Origin: CAG-488 sp051881315
GTDB taxonomy: Bacteria > Bacillota > Clostridia > Oscillospirales > Acutalibacteraceae
Direction of reading: 5' to 3'
Length of the DNA stretch: 64,000 nt
NCBI GenBank assembly: GCA_051881315.1
Contig: JBJEPQ010000029.1
Location: 124,001 to 188,000 of the forward strand
Shown in pieces: positions 23,658-32,011 of the stretch (position 1 is its first letter; the number at the start of each line of letters is the position of its first letter). The notes under the pieces are model-generated. The model was given only the letters and a program-made list of their open reading frames with translations. It ran no database searches and was not told the origin of the DNA. A program made the translations under genes and the position numbers.

Positions 23658-25028
23658 TTATTTATTGTCAACCTTGTAGATCGCATATGCAAGGAGCTGA
23701 CCGTTTACAAAGTCGCAGGCGTTGGATATGATGAAATCACCGTAAGCCTGAACGAAAATTCCCTCTGACATTTCACCCGGGCATGACTTCTTTGTCGGCT
23801 GAGTGAAGCTTGTTATTCTCGGTGCGCCTACGCTTGAAACGTGAATCATTGTTGCGGTTGTTCCATCATAGTCCGAGATGTTAAGATCGGGGTTGTAGCA
23901 CTCCATGTCATATGTCCAGTGAGAGTGACCGTTGAAGAAAACCACGTTCTTATATTTCTCAAGGAGGTTTCTGAAGCGTCGCTCGTCCTTATTTCCTTTA
24001 AAATAAGGAAGTGTGTAGAACAGGCCCCAGTCGTTATAGATGTTACCCTCACCGAGGAACGGGTTGCCCGTGGGAGCATTGAGGAAGGTGTGGAAATAGA
24101 GAAAAACTCTCTTGTCCTGATACTTCTCAAACATTGCTTCAAGCCAATCCTGCTGTTCATCGGTTACAAGCTGAACAAAGGGAGCGTATGTATTGCTTAT
24201 CTGGCTAAAGAAAATAAAAATGTCGCCATGAGTTTCCTCGCCCGAATATACAAAGTCATATCCGTTGTCTGCAACATCAAGAACGCCTGCGGGCTTATTG
24301 TCCGAGAATACACCGACATTGACATTCTCTTTCCAGCTCTCGTAAACGAATTCTTTTCTGCAGTCGTGGTTACCCTTGCAGGAGAAAACGTGAAAATCGT
24401 GCTGATCGTTATACTTGCGGAAGGATTCATATGACGAAGACTCGCCGTTATTGGAGAGGTCGCCCGAAACACCGATTATAGAAACTCCCATATCGTCAAG
24501 GAAATCGAGAGCACGGGGATAGGACATATCCGTGATATCGTTGCCGTCGTCGTCAAAATATCTGTTGAAGTGGATATCGCTGAGCGATCCGAAGCTGTAA
24601 GTCATATCGCCGTAATCAGGAATGTTTTCTTCCGGGATTCTGTCGGTGTCAAGAAGCTGATCCTGATAATAAAGCAGGATAGTTTCCGCTCCGTCGGGAA
24701 TAGCAAGGAAAGAATTTGTCTCCTTTGTGCCTTCACCCTTTTTGACCTCAACCTGAGCAAACCAACTGTAAGGAACGGTTTTGCCGCTCGCTGAGCTTGT
24801 TGTGAGCTTGTTGCCCTGAGCGTCGCCCCAGTAAAGCTCATAGGTTGCGTCGAAGTTTGCTTCAACCATCGCCGTACCCGCTGCCGAGCCTGACTCCTCG
24901 GTGGCAAAGACAAAGTCCGCATCTGCCTGAACACCGTCCGAGGGGAACGGAACGGGAGCGATTATTCCGGCGGAAATGAGAGCCGAAAGAATGAGAGCAA
25001 AAAGCTTTTGCATAAAATTAACTATCAT
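23658..25028 (-). CDS. Secreted calcineurin-like metallophosphoesterase
   Basis: 456 residues with a Sec signal (hydrophobic stretch ~6-24). After an N-terminal beta-rich region of ~120 residues comes the metallophosphoesterase domain: SDIHFN (D-x-H), GVSGDLSNNG (G-D), CKGNHDCR (G-N-H-D) and NGHSHW (G-H-x-H), with a further His in YFHTFL. Family members hydrolyse phosphomonoesters, phosphodiesters or nucleotides with two metal ions. No wall anchor is seen. ATG 25028 gives 6-base spacing from GGAGG; ATG 25031 is also possible. It is convergent with the fibre locus and divergent from the next gene. Confidence 0.85.
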   Translation of the reverse strand: MIVNFMQKLFALILSALISAGIIAPVPFPSDGVQADADFVFATEESGSAAGTAMVEANFDATYELYWGDAQGNKLTTSSASGKTVPYSWFAQVEVKKGEGTKETNSFLAIPDGAETILLYYQDQLLDTDRIPEENIPDYGDMTYSFGSLSDIHFNRYFDDDGNDITDMSYPRALDFLDDMGVSIIGVSGDLSNNGESSSYESFRKYNDQHDFHVFSCKGNHDCRKEFVYESWKENVNVGVFSDNKPAGVLDVADNGYDFVYSGEETHGDIFIFFSQISNTYAPFVQLVTDEQQDWLEAMFEKYQDKRVFLYFHTFLNAPTGNPFLGEGNIYNDWGLFYTLPYFKGNKDERRFRNLLEKYKNVVFFNGHSHWTYDMECYNPDLNISDYDGTTATMIHVSSVGAPRITSFTQPTKKSCPGEMSEGIFVQAYGDFIISNACDFVNGQLLAYAIYKVDNK

Positions 25029-25074
25029 CATATTCCTCCAATATTAAGTAATTATACCAAACGGTACCAAGTGA

Positions 25075-25104
25075 ATTATACCACTTTTTACATCGGAAAA
25101 TCAA
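25075..25104 (-). promoter_or_regulatory. Promoter of the metallophosphoesterase gene
   Basis: On the minus strand, TTGATT (25104-25099), 18-base spacer, perfect TATAAT (25080-25075). Confidence 0.65.
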
Positions 25105-25326
25105 CAGTTTTGTTCTGAACATTATATATAATTGTATACGGAAATCCGAAAGATGAATTTATTACAATTTGTAACTTTTTGTAACTTTTTTATTTTTGTT
25201 ATAATTAGCAAATAAATACGGGTAAATACATTTAATAACTGTAACAAATAAACAATAAAACGGGCGTTGAAAAGCAAAAACAGCTAAAATTTTGCCTTGA
25301 TTTTGAAAAAAATCCGATTCTTAAAT
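25105..25326. other. AT-rich divergent intergenic region
   Basis: Between two divergent promoters. It contains repeated TTTGTAACTTTTTGTAAC-like tracts but no ORF or stable hairpin that I can support. Confidence 0.5.
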
Positions 25327-25355
25327 TTGACATTTGTAACTTTTTATGTTATACT
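25327..25355 (+). promoter_or_regulatory. Strong sigma-A promoter of the amidase-like gene
   Basis: TTGACA at 25327-25332, 17-base spacer, TATACT at 25350-25355; leader of about 35 bases. Confidence 0.8.
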
Positions 25356-25396
25356 CCTGCCCGTTGTGCAAATAATAAGCGACAGGAGTTTATTAT

Positions 25397-26293
25397 ATGA
25401 AGAAAGCTATCAAGAAAATAGTACCTGTATTATTGGCGATAACGCTGATATTTACGGTTGCATCATACAGTAAGGCGAGTGCAAAGGACTATACCTGCAC
25501 AAGCCCCAAGCTTCAGCAGCTTATCAACGAGTGGTCGGGCGTTTACTGGACGGGATCGTTCAGAACCGCAACCACCTGCAAGGGCTTTGCGGATATGATG
25601 TTTAACGAGCTTTACGGTAACGGCGGAGTAGGCGCATACAATTCGGGCGCATACAGCTATTACGTTCCGACGCCCCGTGCGGCAACCGAGATTGCAAGAC
25701 TCAGCTCGGCAGGATATCAGGATTTTTACAACATTATGCACAAGGCCGCTTCGGGCGACTACATTCAGTGGGCAACGGCGTATTCACAACATTCGTCGAT
25801 CTTCCTTTCCTGCGATGAGAACGGTTTCTATGTGTTCGACAGCAACTATGTTGAGCCATATCTCTGTACGGTTCACTACATTACCTACGATTATATTTCA
25901 AGCGTAACCTACGGCGTTTCGCTTTACAGATCAACTTCGAGCGAAGCCTACGTTGCGAAAAAGGTTGAAAAGAAAAAGGAAGCTCCCAAGGTTATTCCTT
26001 TTGAATTTGCCGAAAAGAAAGTAGAGCTTACCTATATGGAGACCTACAATCCGACTGTAAACGGCGGCAAAAAGATTACAAGCTGGACTTCATCGAACGA
26101 CAATGTTGCGGTGGTAAGCAACGAGGGAGTTATTGAGGGCGTTTCCGGCGGAACGGCGATCATCACTGCGATCAATTCGGAGGGTAAGTCAACTCAGATG
26201 ACCGTTGAGGTTGAGGATACCTCGGTCAAGAGAATTATCGGAGTATTGCTTGACGGATTCAAGCCAATCGACGTCAGCGGACTTGCATTATAA
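25397..26293 (+). CDS. Secreted Cys-His amidase-like protein with BIG2 domain
   Basis: 298 residues. Sec signal ~1-30 (cleavage near KASA). The catalytic-looking domain (~33-185) has a Cys in TTCKGFADMMFNELYG, a His in AYSQHSSIFLS and an Asp/Asn pair in YVFDSNYVEP. This order matches NlpC/P60- and CHAP-like cysteine amidases or peptidases, though I cannot place it in a named family. Residues ~205-275 form a bacterial Ig-like (BIG2) domain (KITSWTSSNDNVAVVSNEGVIEGVSGGTAIITA). It probably acts on peptidoglycan or a surface protein. It is monocistronic with a strong promoter and an AGGAG site 8 bases before the ATG. Confidence 0.7.
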   Translation: MKKAIKKIVPVLLAITLIFTVASYSKASAKDYTCTSPKLQQLINEWSGVYWTGSFRTATTCKGFADMMFNELYGNGGVGAYNSGAYSYYVPTPRAATEIARLSSAGYQDFYNIMHKAASGDYIQWATAYSQHSSIFLSCDENGFYVFDSNYVEPYLCTVHYITYDYISSVTYGVSLYRSTSSEAYVAKKVEKKKEAPKVIPFEFAEKKVELTYMETYNPTVNGGKKITSWTSSNDNVAVVSNEGVIEGVSGGTAIITAINSEGKSTQMTVEVEDTSVKRIIGVLLDGFKPIDVSGLAL

Positions 26294-26344
26294 AACAGCA
26301 GGACGATTGTTCGACAGGAAAATAATATTTTTTTAAAAAAAGTA

Positions 26345-26373
26345 TTGACAATACTGTATTATTGGAGTAATAT
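26345..26373 (+). promoter_or_regulatory. Promoter of the branched-chain amino acid operon
   Basis: TTGACA (26345-26350), 17-base spacer, TAATAT (26368-26373), just upstream of the T-box leader. Confidence 0.85.
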
Positions 26374-26786
26374 ATTCAAAACAAAATATTAAAGGCTGTG
26401 ACGAAGAATGGTCAGGGCGATAAAACATTTCAGAGAGCCGATGGTCGGTGCGAATCGGTATGAAAAAACCTTGTCTTCTCCCTTCTGAGCCGGAAACCTG
26501 AACCTCCGTTTCGGTGTTAAGTAGGGTGACCCGTGTAGGCTACGTCAGTGCATAGAGGTTGTTTGACTTTGAACCGTAATCAAAGGCAAAGACGAAGACG
26601 GAATCTATCCGAATTTTTCTCAGAGAGTCGGTGGCGGTGCGATACCGACAAAATTTAGTAGAATTCCTATCACTTCCGAGCCGGAAGTCCCAAAGGTTTA
26701 CACCCAGTAGGCGCTTCCCGTGAATGCTACGTCAGTGCATAGAAGTTGTCAGACTTCGAAGAGTTGGCGAATTTTTATGTTCGCAA

Positions 26787-26831
26787 TTTGAGTGGTACCG
26801 CGAGTGATAATTGATTTACACCCGTCTCAAA
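26787..26831 (+). promoter_or_regulatory. T-box antiterminator
   Basis: TTTGAG (26787-26792) pairs with CTCAAA (26826-26831) around the TGGTACCGCG bulge and a GAGTG/CACCC inner stem. CTCAAA is also the 5' arm of the terminator, so the two folds exclude each other. The T in TGGT calls for a tRNA with discriminator A, which suits tRNA-Ile and tRNA-Leu. Confidence 0.8.
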
Positions 26832-26861
26832 GCAATGAATGTGCTTTGAGGCGGTTTTTTT
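26822..26861 (+). terminator. T-box-controlled terminator
   Basis: Stem CCGTCTCAAAGCA / TGCTTTGAGGCGG (13 bp, one G-U), 7-base loop, seven T residues at 26855-26861. Bases 26862-26983 up to ilvA hold no further structure that I recognise. Confidence 0.9.
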
Positions 26862-26983
26862 GTACTTTCCGCTTTGAAGCAGGAAACCGCACGCCGGTTT
26901 TACATTTACAGTCTGACAAAAGGTGAAAACAAGCTCCGAACCGACAGCGGATTTCGGAAAAAATGTGAAAGGCGGAATTTATA

Positions 26984-28174
26984 ATGTTATCTCTTGACAA
27001 AGTTTTCAATGCACAGACGGTGCTGAAAAACATTATTCGTGAAACAAATGTTGTCAGGGCATACGGTATTGCTCCGGAATGTGAGCTGTACCTGAAGCCG
27101 GAAAACCTGCAAATAACAGGCTCATTCAAGGTCCGAGGCTCGGCTTATAAGATTGCAATGCTGTCCGAGGAGGAAAAGGCGAGGGGCGTTATAGCCTGTT
27201 CTGCCGGCAACCACGCTCAGGGCGTTGCTCTTGCCGCCACGAAGAACGGCATAAAATCTCTTATCTGCCTGCCGGACTCCGCCCCGATTTCAAAGGTCGA
27301 GGCTACAAAGGGCTTCGGCGCAGAGGTTTGCCTTGTTGAGGGCTGTTATGACGACGCTTATCAAAAGGCTCTTGAGCTGAAGGACAGCGAGGGCTACACC
27401 TTCGTTCATCCCTTTGATGACGAGAATGTGATCGCAGGTCAGGGTACGATCGCTCTTGAGGTTCTCAACGAGCTTGACAATATCGACGCCATTGTCGTTC
27501 CGGTCGGCGGAGGAGGACTGATTTCGGGAATTGCATATACGGCAAAGCAAATCAGACCGTCCGTTAAGGTGTACGGAGTTCAGGCGGCAGGCGCACCGAG
27601 TATGTATAACTCGGTCAAGAGCGGAAAGATCGAATGTATTCCCTCGGTTTCCACGGTTGCGGACGGCATCGCCGTAAAGAAGCCGGGCGAAAACACTTAC
27701 AGTCTTGTAAACGAGTATGTTGACGACATTGCCCTTGTCAGCGATGACGAGGTCGCAAGCGCAATACTCGCTTTGATAGAAAAACAGAAAATGATTGCCG
27801 AGGGCGCAGGTGCGGCGGCAGTTGCCGCAGTTATGTTCAATAAATTCGACCTGAAGGGCAAGCGCGTTGTTGCCATTGTTTCGGGCGGAAATATTGATGT
27901 TACCAATCTGTCACGGGTTATTGACCGAGGCTTGCTCAATTCGGGACGTTCGTCAAGTCTTCTTATTGAGCTTATCGACAAACCCGGTCAGCTCAGTGAT
28001 ATTTCAAGGATCATTGCTGAATGTGGCGGTAACGTAACGGGCGTTCATTATGAAAAAGGCAACACAGAAAGGATAAACGGCTGTTTCCTCCGCATTGAGA
28101 TGGAGACAAAGGATTTCGATCACGTCAACCTGATAACACAGTCTCTGCGTGACGAAGGCTTTAAGACAGTGTGA
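26984..28174 (+). CDS. ilvA: Threonine ammonia-lyase (threonine dehydratase) with ACT domain
   Basis: 396 residues. PLP-dependent deamination of threonine to 2-oxobutanoate, the entry step of isoleucine synthesis. PLP lysine K49 is in GSFKVRGS; the phosphate-binding glycine loop is VGGGGL; residues ~320-396 form one ACT domain (LLIELIDKPGQLSDI). The length and single ACT domain match the short clostridial type (TIGR01127-like), which in some species is catabolic. Its place as first gene after a Leu/Ile T-box and before leu/ilv genes supports the biosynthetic role here. AAAGGCGG precedes the ATG. Confidence 0.9.
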   Translation: MLSLDKVFNAQTVLKNIIRETNVVRAYGIAPECELYLKPENLQITGSFKVRGSAYKIAMLSEEEKARGVIACSAGNHAQGVALAATKNGIKSLICLPDSAPISKVEATKGFGAEVCLVEGCYDDAYQKALELKDSEGYTFVHPFDDENVIAGQGTIALEVLNELDNIDAIVVPVGGGGLISGIAYTAKQIRPSVKVYGVQAAGAPSMYNSVKSGKIECIPSVSTVADGIAVKKPGENTYSLVNEYVDDIALVSDDEVASAILALIEKQKMIAEGAGAAAVAAVMFNKFDLKGKRVVAIVSGGNIDVTNLSRVIDRGLLNSGRSSSLLIELIDKPGQLSDISRIIAECGGNVTGVHYEKGNTERINGCFLRIEMETKDFDHVNLITQSLRDEGFKTV

Positions 28175-28194
28175 TTTTGAAAGGAGTAAAAGCT

Positions 28195-28572
28195 ATGAGC
28201 AGCAAAGTACAAACCAACAAGGCTCCGGCGGCAATCGGACCTTACTCACAGGCAACGGTTGTGGGTAACCTCGTTTTTACCTCCGGACAGATCCCCCTAA
28301 ATCCCGAAACGGGAGCTATGGAGGGTGAAAATATCACCGAACAGGCGCACAGAGTTTGCAAAAACCTGACAGCGGTGCTTGAGGCGGCAGGAAGCTCGAC
28401 CGATAAGGCGGTAAAGACTGTATGCTTTTTAAGCAATATGGCAGATTTCGCTGAATTTAACGAGGTTTATGCACAGTATTTCACCCAGAAACCTGCACGT
28501 TCGTGCGTGGCGGTCAAGGAACTGCCGAAAGGTGCTCTGGTAGAGGTTGAAGTTATCGCAGAAAAGGAGTAA
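28195..28572 (+). CDS. ridA: RidA family 2-iminobutanoate/2-iminopropanoate deaminase
   Basis: 125 residues, full length for RidA (YjgF/YER057c/UK114). It hydrolyses the reactive enamine/imine released by threonine dehydratase, protecting PLP enzymes, so its position directly after ilvA is functionally apt. Conserved features: IGPYSQA near the start, SGQIPLNP, and the substrate-carboxylate Arg in KPARSCVAV, with Glu in VEVEVIA. ATG 28195 follows AAGGAG; an earlier in-frame start at 28171 overlaps ilvA and is rejected. Confidence 0.92.
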   Translation: MSSKVQTNKAPAAIGPYSQATVVGNLVFTSGQIPLNPETGAMEGENITEQAHRVCKNLTAVLEAAGSSTDKAVKTVCFLSNMADFAEFNEVYAQYFTQKPARSCVAVKELPKGALVEVEVIAEKE

Positions 28573-28580
28573 AATAGTCA

Positions 28581-30254
28581 ATGATGGATGCAAGCAAATA
28601 TCGAGTGGGTTATTTCCCGGTCGATAAGAAATATAACAAATGGGTTGAAAAGGATCATATCGAAAAGCCGCCCGTGTGGTGCAGCGTCGATATGAGAGAC
28701 GGCAATCAAAGCCTTGTCGTACCCATGAGCCTTGAAGAAAAGTTAGAGTATTACAAAGTCCTTCTGGAGGTAGGTTTTAAGGAGATCGAGGTCGGTTTTC
28801 CTGCGGCGAGTGAAACGGAATATGAATTTCTCCGCACCCTTATCGACAACAATATGATCCCGGAGGACGTTACCGTTCAGGTGCTCACCCAATGCCGTGA
28901 GCATATCATACGAAAGACCTTTGAAGCCTGCAAGGGCGCACCGAGCGCAATAATCCATTTCTATAACTCGGTCAGCGTCGCTCAGCGTGAACAGGTTTTC
29001 AAAAAGTCCAAGGAAGAAATCAAGAAGATCGCCGTGGACGGAGCAAAGCTTGTTAAAAGGCTTGCCGCAGAATATGAGGGAAACTTCAGATTTGAATATT
29101 CTCCAGAATCCTTTACGGGTACGGAGCCTGAATATGCCCTTGAGGTCTGCAACGCTGTTCTTGACGTGCTTGAGCCGAGCGAGGACAATAACGTTATCAT
29201 CAATCTGCCCGTGACGGTGGAAATGAGCCTGCCGCACGTTTATGCAAGTCAGGTTGAATATATGAGCGAAAATCTCAAGTACCGTGAATTTGTCACGCTT
29301 TCACTCCATCCGCACAATGACCGCGGAACGGGTGTTGCCGATACGGAGCTTGCACTTCTTGCAGGAGCAGACCGAGTTGAGGGTACGCTTTTCGGCAACG
29401 GTGAAAGAACGGGCAATGTTGACATCATCACACTTGCACTCAATATGTATTCCCATGGCGTTGATCCTAAACTGGATTTCTCCGATATGAACTATCTTAT
29501 TGAGAAATACGAAAGATGCACCCGTATGCACGTTTACGAAAGAGCGCCTTATGCAGGAGCGTTGGTGTTCGCCGCATTTTCGGGCAGTCATCAGGACGCT
29601 ATCGCAAAGGGTATGAAATACCGCAGCAAGAAAAAGCTTCATGAGTGGAGCGTTCCTTATATTCCGATTGATCCCAAGGATATCGGCCGTACATATGACG
29701 CCGATGTGATCCGTGTCAATTCCCAGTCGGGCAAGGGCGGAATAGGCTATATGCTTGAGCAGACCTTCGGCTACAGCCTGCCGCCAAAGATGCGTGAGCA
29801 TTTCAGTTACCTCTGCAAGGATATTTCCGACCGAGGACATAAGGAGCTTAAACCGAACGAGGTTTTCGACATATTCAAGGAGAATTACCTCAACATTCAG
29901 AGCAATATCAGCGTTACCGATTTCGACTTCATTCGTGAAAACGGTACTGTCAAGATCGATATTACCTTTATGAAAGACGGAGAGGAGACTGAGCTTCAGG
30001 CGGAGGGCAACGGCTCACTCAGCGCGGTGAACAGCGCACTCATCGAATATACGGGTGAAAGCTACACCTTGCAGGAGTTTTCTCAGCACAGTATGCAGGG
30101 ACAAGGCTCTCAGAGCGTCGCCGCCTCCTATATCGGACTTGAACGTGAGGACGGAAAAATGTTCTGGGGCGCAGGCACGGACACCGATGTGATAAAATCA
30201 AGCACAAAAGCTCTTTTGAGCGCATTTAACAATATGATGCGTGGAGGTAAATGA
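28581..30254 (+). CDS. leuA: 2-isopropylmalate synthase (long LeuA type)
   Basis: 557 residues. It condenses 2-oxoisovalerate with acetyl-CoA, the first committed step to leucine. The TIM-barrel has the metal and catalytic motifs DMRDGNQSL near residue 38 and LHPHNDRGTG; the C-terminal ~130 residues (from about 425) are the leucine-sensing regulatory domain. The opening (YFPVDKKYNKWVEKDHIEKPPVWCSVD) is that of the ~550-residue type also found in actinobacteria (TIGR00970-like), rather than the shorter ~510-residue type. It is cotranscribed 8 bases after ridA. Confidence 0.93.
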   Translation: MMDASKYRVGYFPVDKKYNKWVEKDHIEKPPVWCSVDMRDGNQSLVVPMSLEEKLEYYKVLLEVGFKEIEVGFPAASETEYEFLRTLIDNNMIPEDVTVQVLTQCREHIIRKTFEACKGAPSAIIHFYNSVSVAQREQVFKKSKEEIKKIAVDGAKLVKRLAAEYEGNFRFEYSPESFTGTEPEYALEVCNAVLDVLEPSEDNNVIINLPVTVEMSLPHVYASQVEYMSENLKYREFVTLSLHPHNDRGTGVADTELALLAGADRVEGTLFGNGERTGNVDIITLALNMYSHGVDPKLDFSDMNYLIEKYERCTRMHVYERAPYAGALVFAAFSGSHQDAIAKGMKYRSKKKLHEWSVPYIPIDPKDIGRTYDADVIRVNSQSGKGGIGYMLEQTFGYSLPPKMREHFSYLCKDISDRGHKELKPNEVFDIFKENYLNIQSNISVTDFDFIRENGTVKIDITFMKDGEETELQAEGNGSLSAVNSALIEYTGESYTLQEFSQHSMQGQGSQSVAASYIGLEREDGKMFWGAGTDTDVIKSSTKALLSAFNNMMRGGK

Positions 30255-30256
30255 CA

Positions 30257-31516
30257 ATGGGAATGACAATGACTCAAAAAATTCTTGCCGCTCACGCAGG
30301 ACTTGATGAGGTTGTCGCAGGACAGCTCATCAATGCAAAGCTGGACATTGTTCTCGGCAATGATATCACAACTCCCGTTGCCGTCAATGAGTTTAACAAG
30401 GCGGGATTTGAAAACGTATTTGACAAGGACAGGGTGGCTATCGTACTTGACCACTTTGTACCGAATAAGGATATCAAGGCGGCGGAGCAGTCCAAGACCT
30501 GCCGTGAATTTGCCTGTTCGCATTGCGTAAAGCATTTTTACGACGTCGGCAAAATGGGCATCGAACACGCACTTCTTCCCGAACAGGGAGTTGTAACCGC
30601 AGGCGACTGCATAATCGGCGCAGACAGCCACACCTGCACATACGGCGCGCTCGGCGCATTTTCAACAGGCGTCGGCTCGACCGATATGGCGGCAGGTATG
30701 GCAACGGGAAAAGCATGGTTCAAGATCCCGTCGGCTATCAGATTTAATCTCACGGGTAAGCTTCCGTCAAACTGCAGCGGTAAGGACGTTATCCTGACCG
30801 TCATCGGTATGATCGGCGTTGACGGAGCTTTATATAAAAGTATGGAATTTACGGGCGACGGCGTTGCAAATCTTTCTATGGACGACCGCCTTTGCATCTG
30901 CAATATGGCGATTGAAGCCGGAGCGAAAAACGGTATCTTCCCCGTTGATGAGGTGACGAAAAACTACCTCAGCGGAAGAAGCGAGCGTGAGCCTGTATTC
31001 TTTGAGGCAGATCCCGATGCGGAATACGAAAAGACTGTTGATATCGACCTCTCAAAGATCGTCCCGACGGTAGCCTGTCCTCATCTTCCCGAAAACACCC
31101 ATCCTGCGAGTGAGCTTCACGGCATCAAGGTCGATCAGGTTGTTATCGGAAGCTGTACGAACGGCAGAACAGAGGATATGGAAGCTGCTTACAACATTCT
31201 TAAAGGCAAAAAGATTGCAGACGGAATACGCTGTATCATAATTCCCGGAACAATGCAGATTTTGCGTGAATGTGTTGAGCGTGGCTGGTACACCGCATTT
31301 ATTGATGCAGGCGCAGTAGTTTCAACCCCGACCTGCGGACCGTGCCTCGGCGGATATATGGGTATCCTTGCGGCAGGCGAACGCTGTATCGCAACAACAA
31401 ACCGCAACTTTGTCGGACGTATGGGACACGTTGACAGCGAGGTGTATCTTGCCTCTCCGCAGACTGCCGCCGCAAGTGCGCTGACAGGTTATATCACCGA
31501 ATACAAGGAGGCGTAA
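30257..31516 (+). CDS. leuC: 3-isopropylmalate dehydratase large subunit
   Basis: 419 residues. With LeuD it forms the [4Fe-4S] isomerase converting 2- to 3-isopropylmalate. Motifs: GADSHTCTYGALGAF, GSCTNGR and TCGPCLGG, which supply the three cluster cysteines. The ATG at 30251 overlaps the leuA stop (ATGA) but is only 3 bases from GGAGG; ATG 30257 has better spacing and gives the family-typical start MGMTMTQKIL. Confidence 0.94.
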   Translation: MGMTMTQKILAAHAGLDEVVAGQLINAKLDIVLGNDITTPVAVNEFNKAGFENVFDKDRVAIVLDHFVPNKDIKAAEQSKTCREFACSHCVKHFYDVGKMGIEHALLPEQGVVTAGDCIIGADSHTCTYGALGAFSTGVGSTDMAAGMATGKAWFKIPSAIRFNLTGKLPSNCSGKDVILTVIGMIGVDGALYKSMEFTGDGVANLSMDDRLCICNMAIEAGAKNGIFPVDEVTKNYLSGRSEREPVFFEADPDAEYEKTVDIDLSKIVPTVACPHLPENTHPASELHGIKVDQVVIGSCTNGRTEDMEAAYNILKGKKIADGIRCIIIPGTMQILRECVERGWYTAFIDAGAVVSTPTCGPCLGGYMGILAAGERCIATTNRNFVGRMGHVDSEVYLASPQTAAASALTGYITEYKEA

Positions 31517-31519
31517 GAT

Positions 31520-32011
31520 ATGCAGACACAAGGAAAAGTTTTTAAATATCCCGACAATGTCGATACCGATGTTATTATTCCTGCTCGTTACCTCAACACA
31601 CCGAACGCACAGGAGCTTGCTCTGCACTGCATGGAGGATATCGACACCGAGTTTGTGAAAAAGGTTAAAACCGGCGATGTTATGGTCGCAGGCTGGAACT
31701 TTGGCTGCGGATCCTCCCGTGAACACGCCCCCCTTGTTATCAAGACCTGCGGAACGGGCTGTGTTATCGCAAAGAGCTTTGCAAGGATTTTTTACCGCAA
31801 TGCTATCAATATCGGTCTTCCGATACTTGAATGTGAGGACGCCGCCGAGGAGATCAATGCGGATGACGAGGTGAAGGTGGACTTCGACACGGGAGTCATC
31901 ACCGATATCACCACGGGAAAAACATACAAGGCTCAGCCTTTTCCGCCGTTTATTCAGAATATCATCAAATGCGGCGGACTCCTCAAATCCCTGAAAGAAG
32001 GCAAGGAATAA
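31520..32011 (+). CDS. leuD: 3-isopropylmalate dehydratase small subunit
   Basis: 163 residues, normal for the stand-alone swivelling domain that completes the LeuC active site. Motifs YPDNVDTDVIIPARYLNT at the start and NFGCGSSREHAP near residue 55. It begins 3 bases after leuC behind AAGGAGG; its stop overlaps the leuB start (TAATG). Confidence 0.94.
   Translation: MQTQGKVFKYPDNVDTDVIIPARYLNTPNAQELALHCMEDIDTEFVKKVKTGDVMVAGWNFGCGSSREHAPLVIKTCGTGCVIAKSFARIFYRNAINIGLPILECEDAAEEINADDEVKVDFDTGVITDITTGKTYKAQPFPPFIQNIIKCGGLLKSLKEGKE

Larger units (their letters stand above)
26390..26861 (+). ncRNA. T-box riboswitch with two Stem I modules (Leu CUC, Ile AUC) and one terminator
   Basis: Two specifier modules lie in tandem. 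Module 1 has GAAG (26403), AGAGAG (26432-26437), GGTGCGA and closing CTTC (26482), with the aligned specifier triplet CTC at 26478-26480. Module 2 has GAAG (26594), AGAGAG (26622-26627), GGTGCGAT and CTTC (26673), with the specifier ATC at 26669-26671 followed by A. Each is followed by an almost identical block containing GCTACGTCAGTGCATAGA (26539 and 26726). Only the second leads to a T-box sequence TGGTACCGCG (26793-26802). The first CTC is not followed by the usual purine, so the Leu reading is less certain than the Ile one. Confidence 0.88.

Noticed and set aside
26390..26580. A complete independent T-box as first half of the leader
   Set aside because: It has Stem I and the duplicated downstream block but no TGGNACCGCG antiterminator or terminator before the second module.
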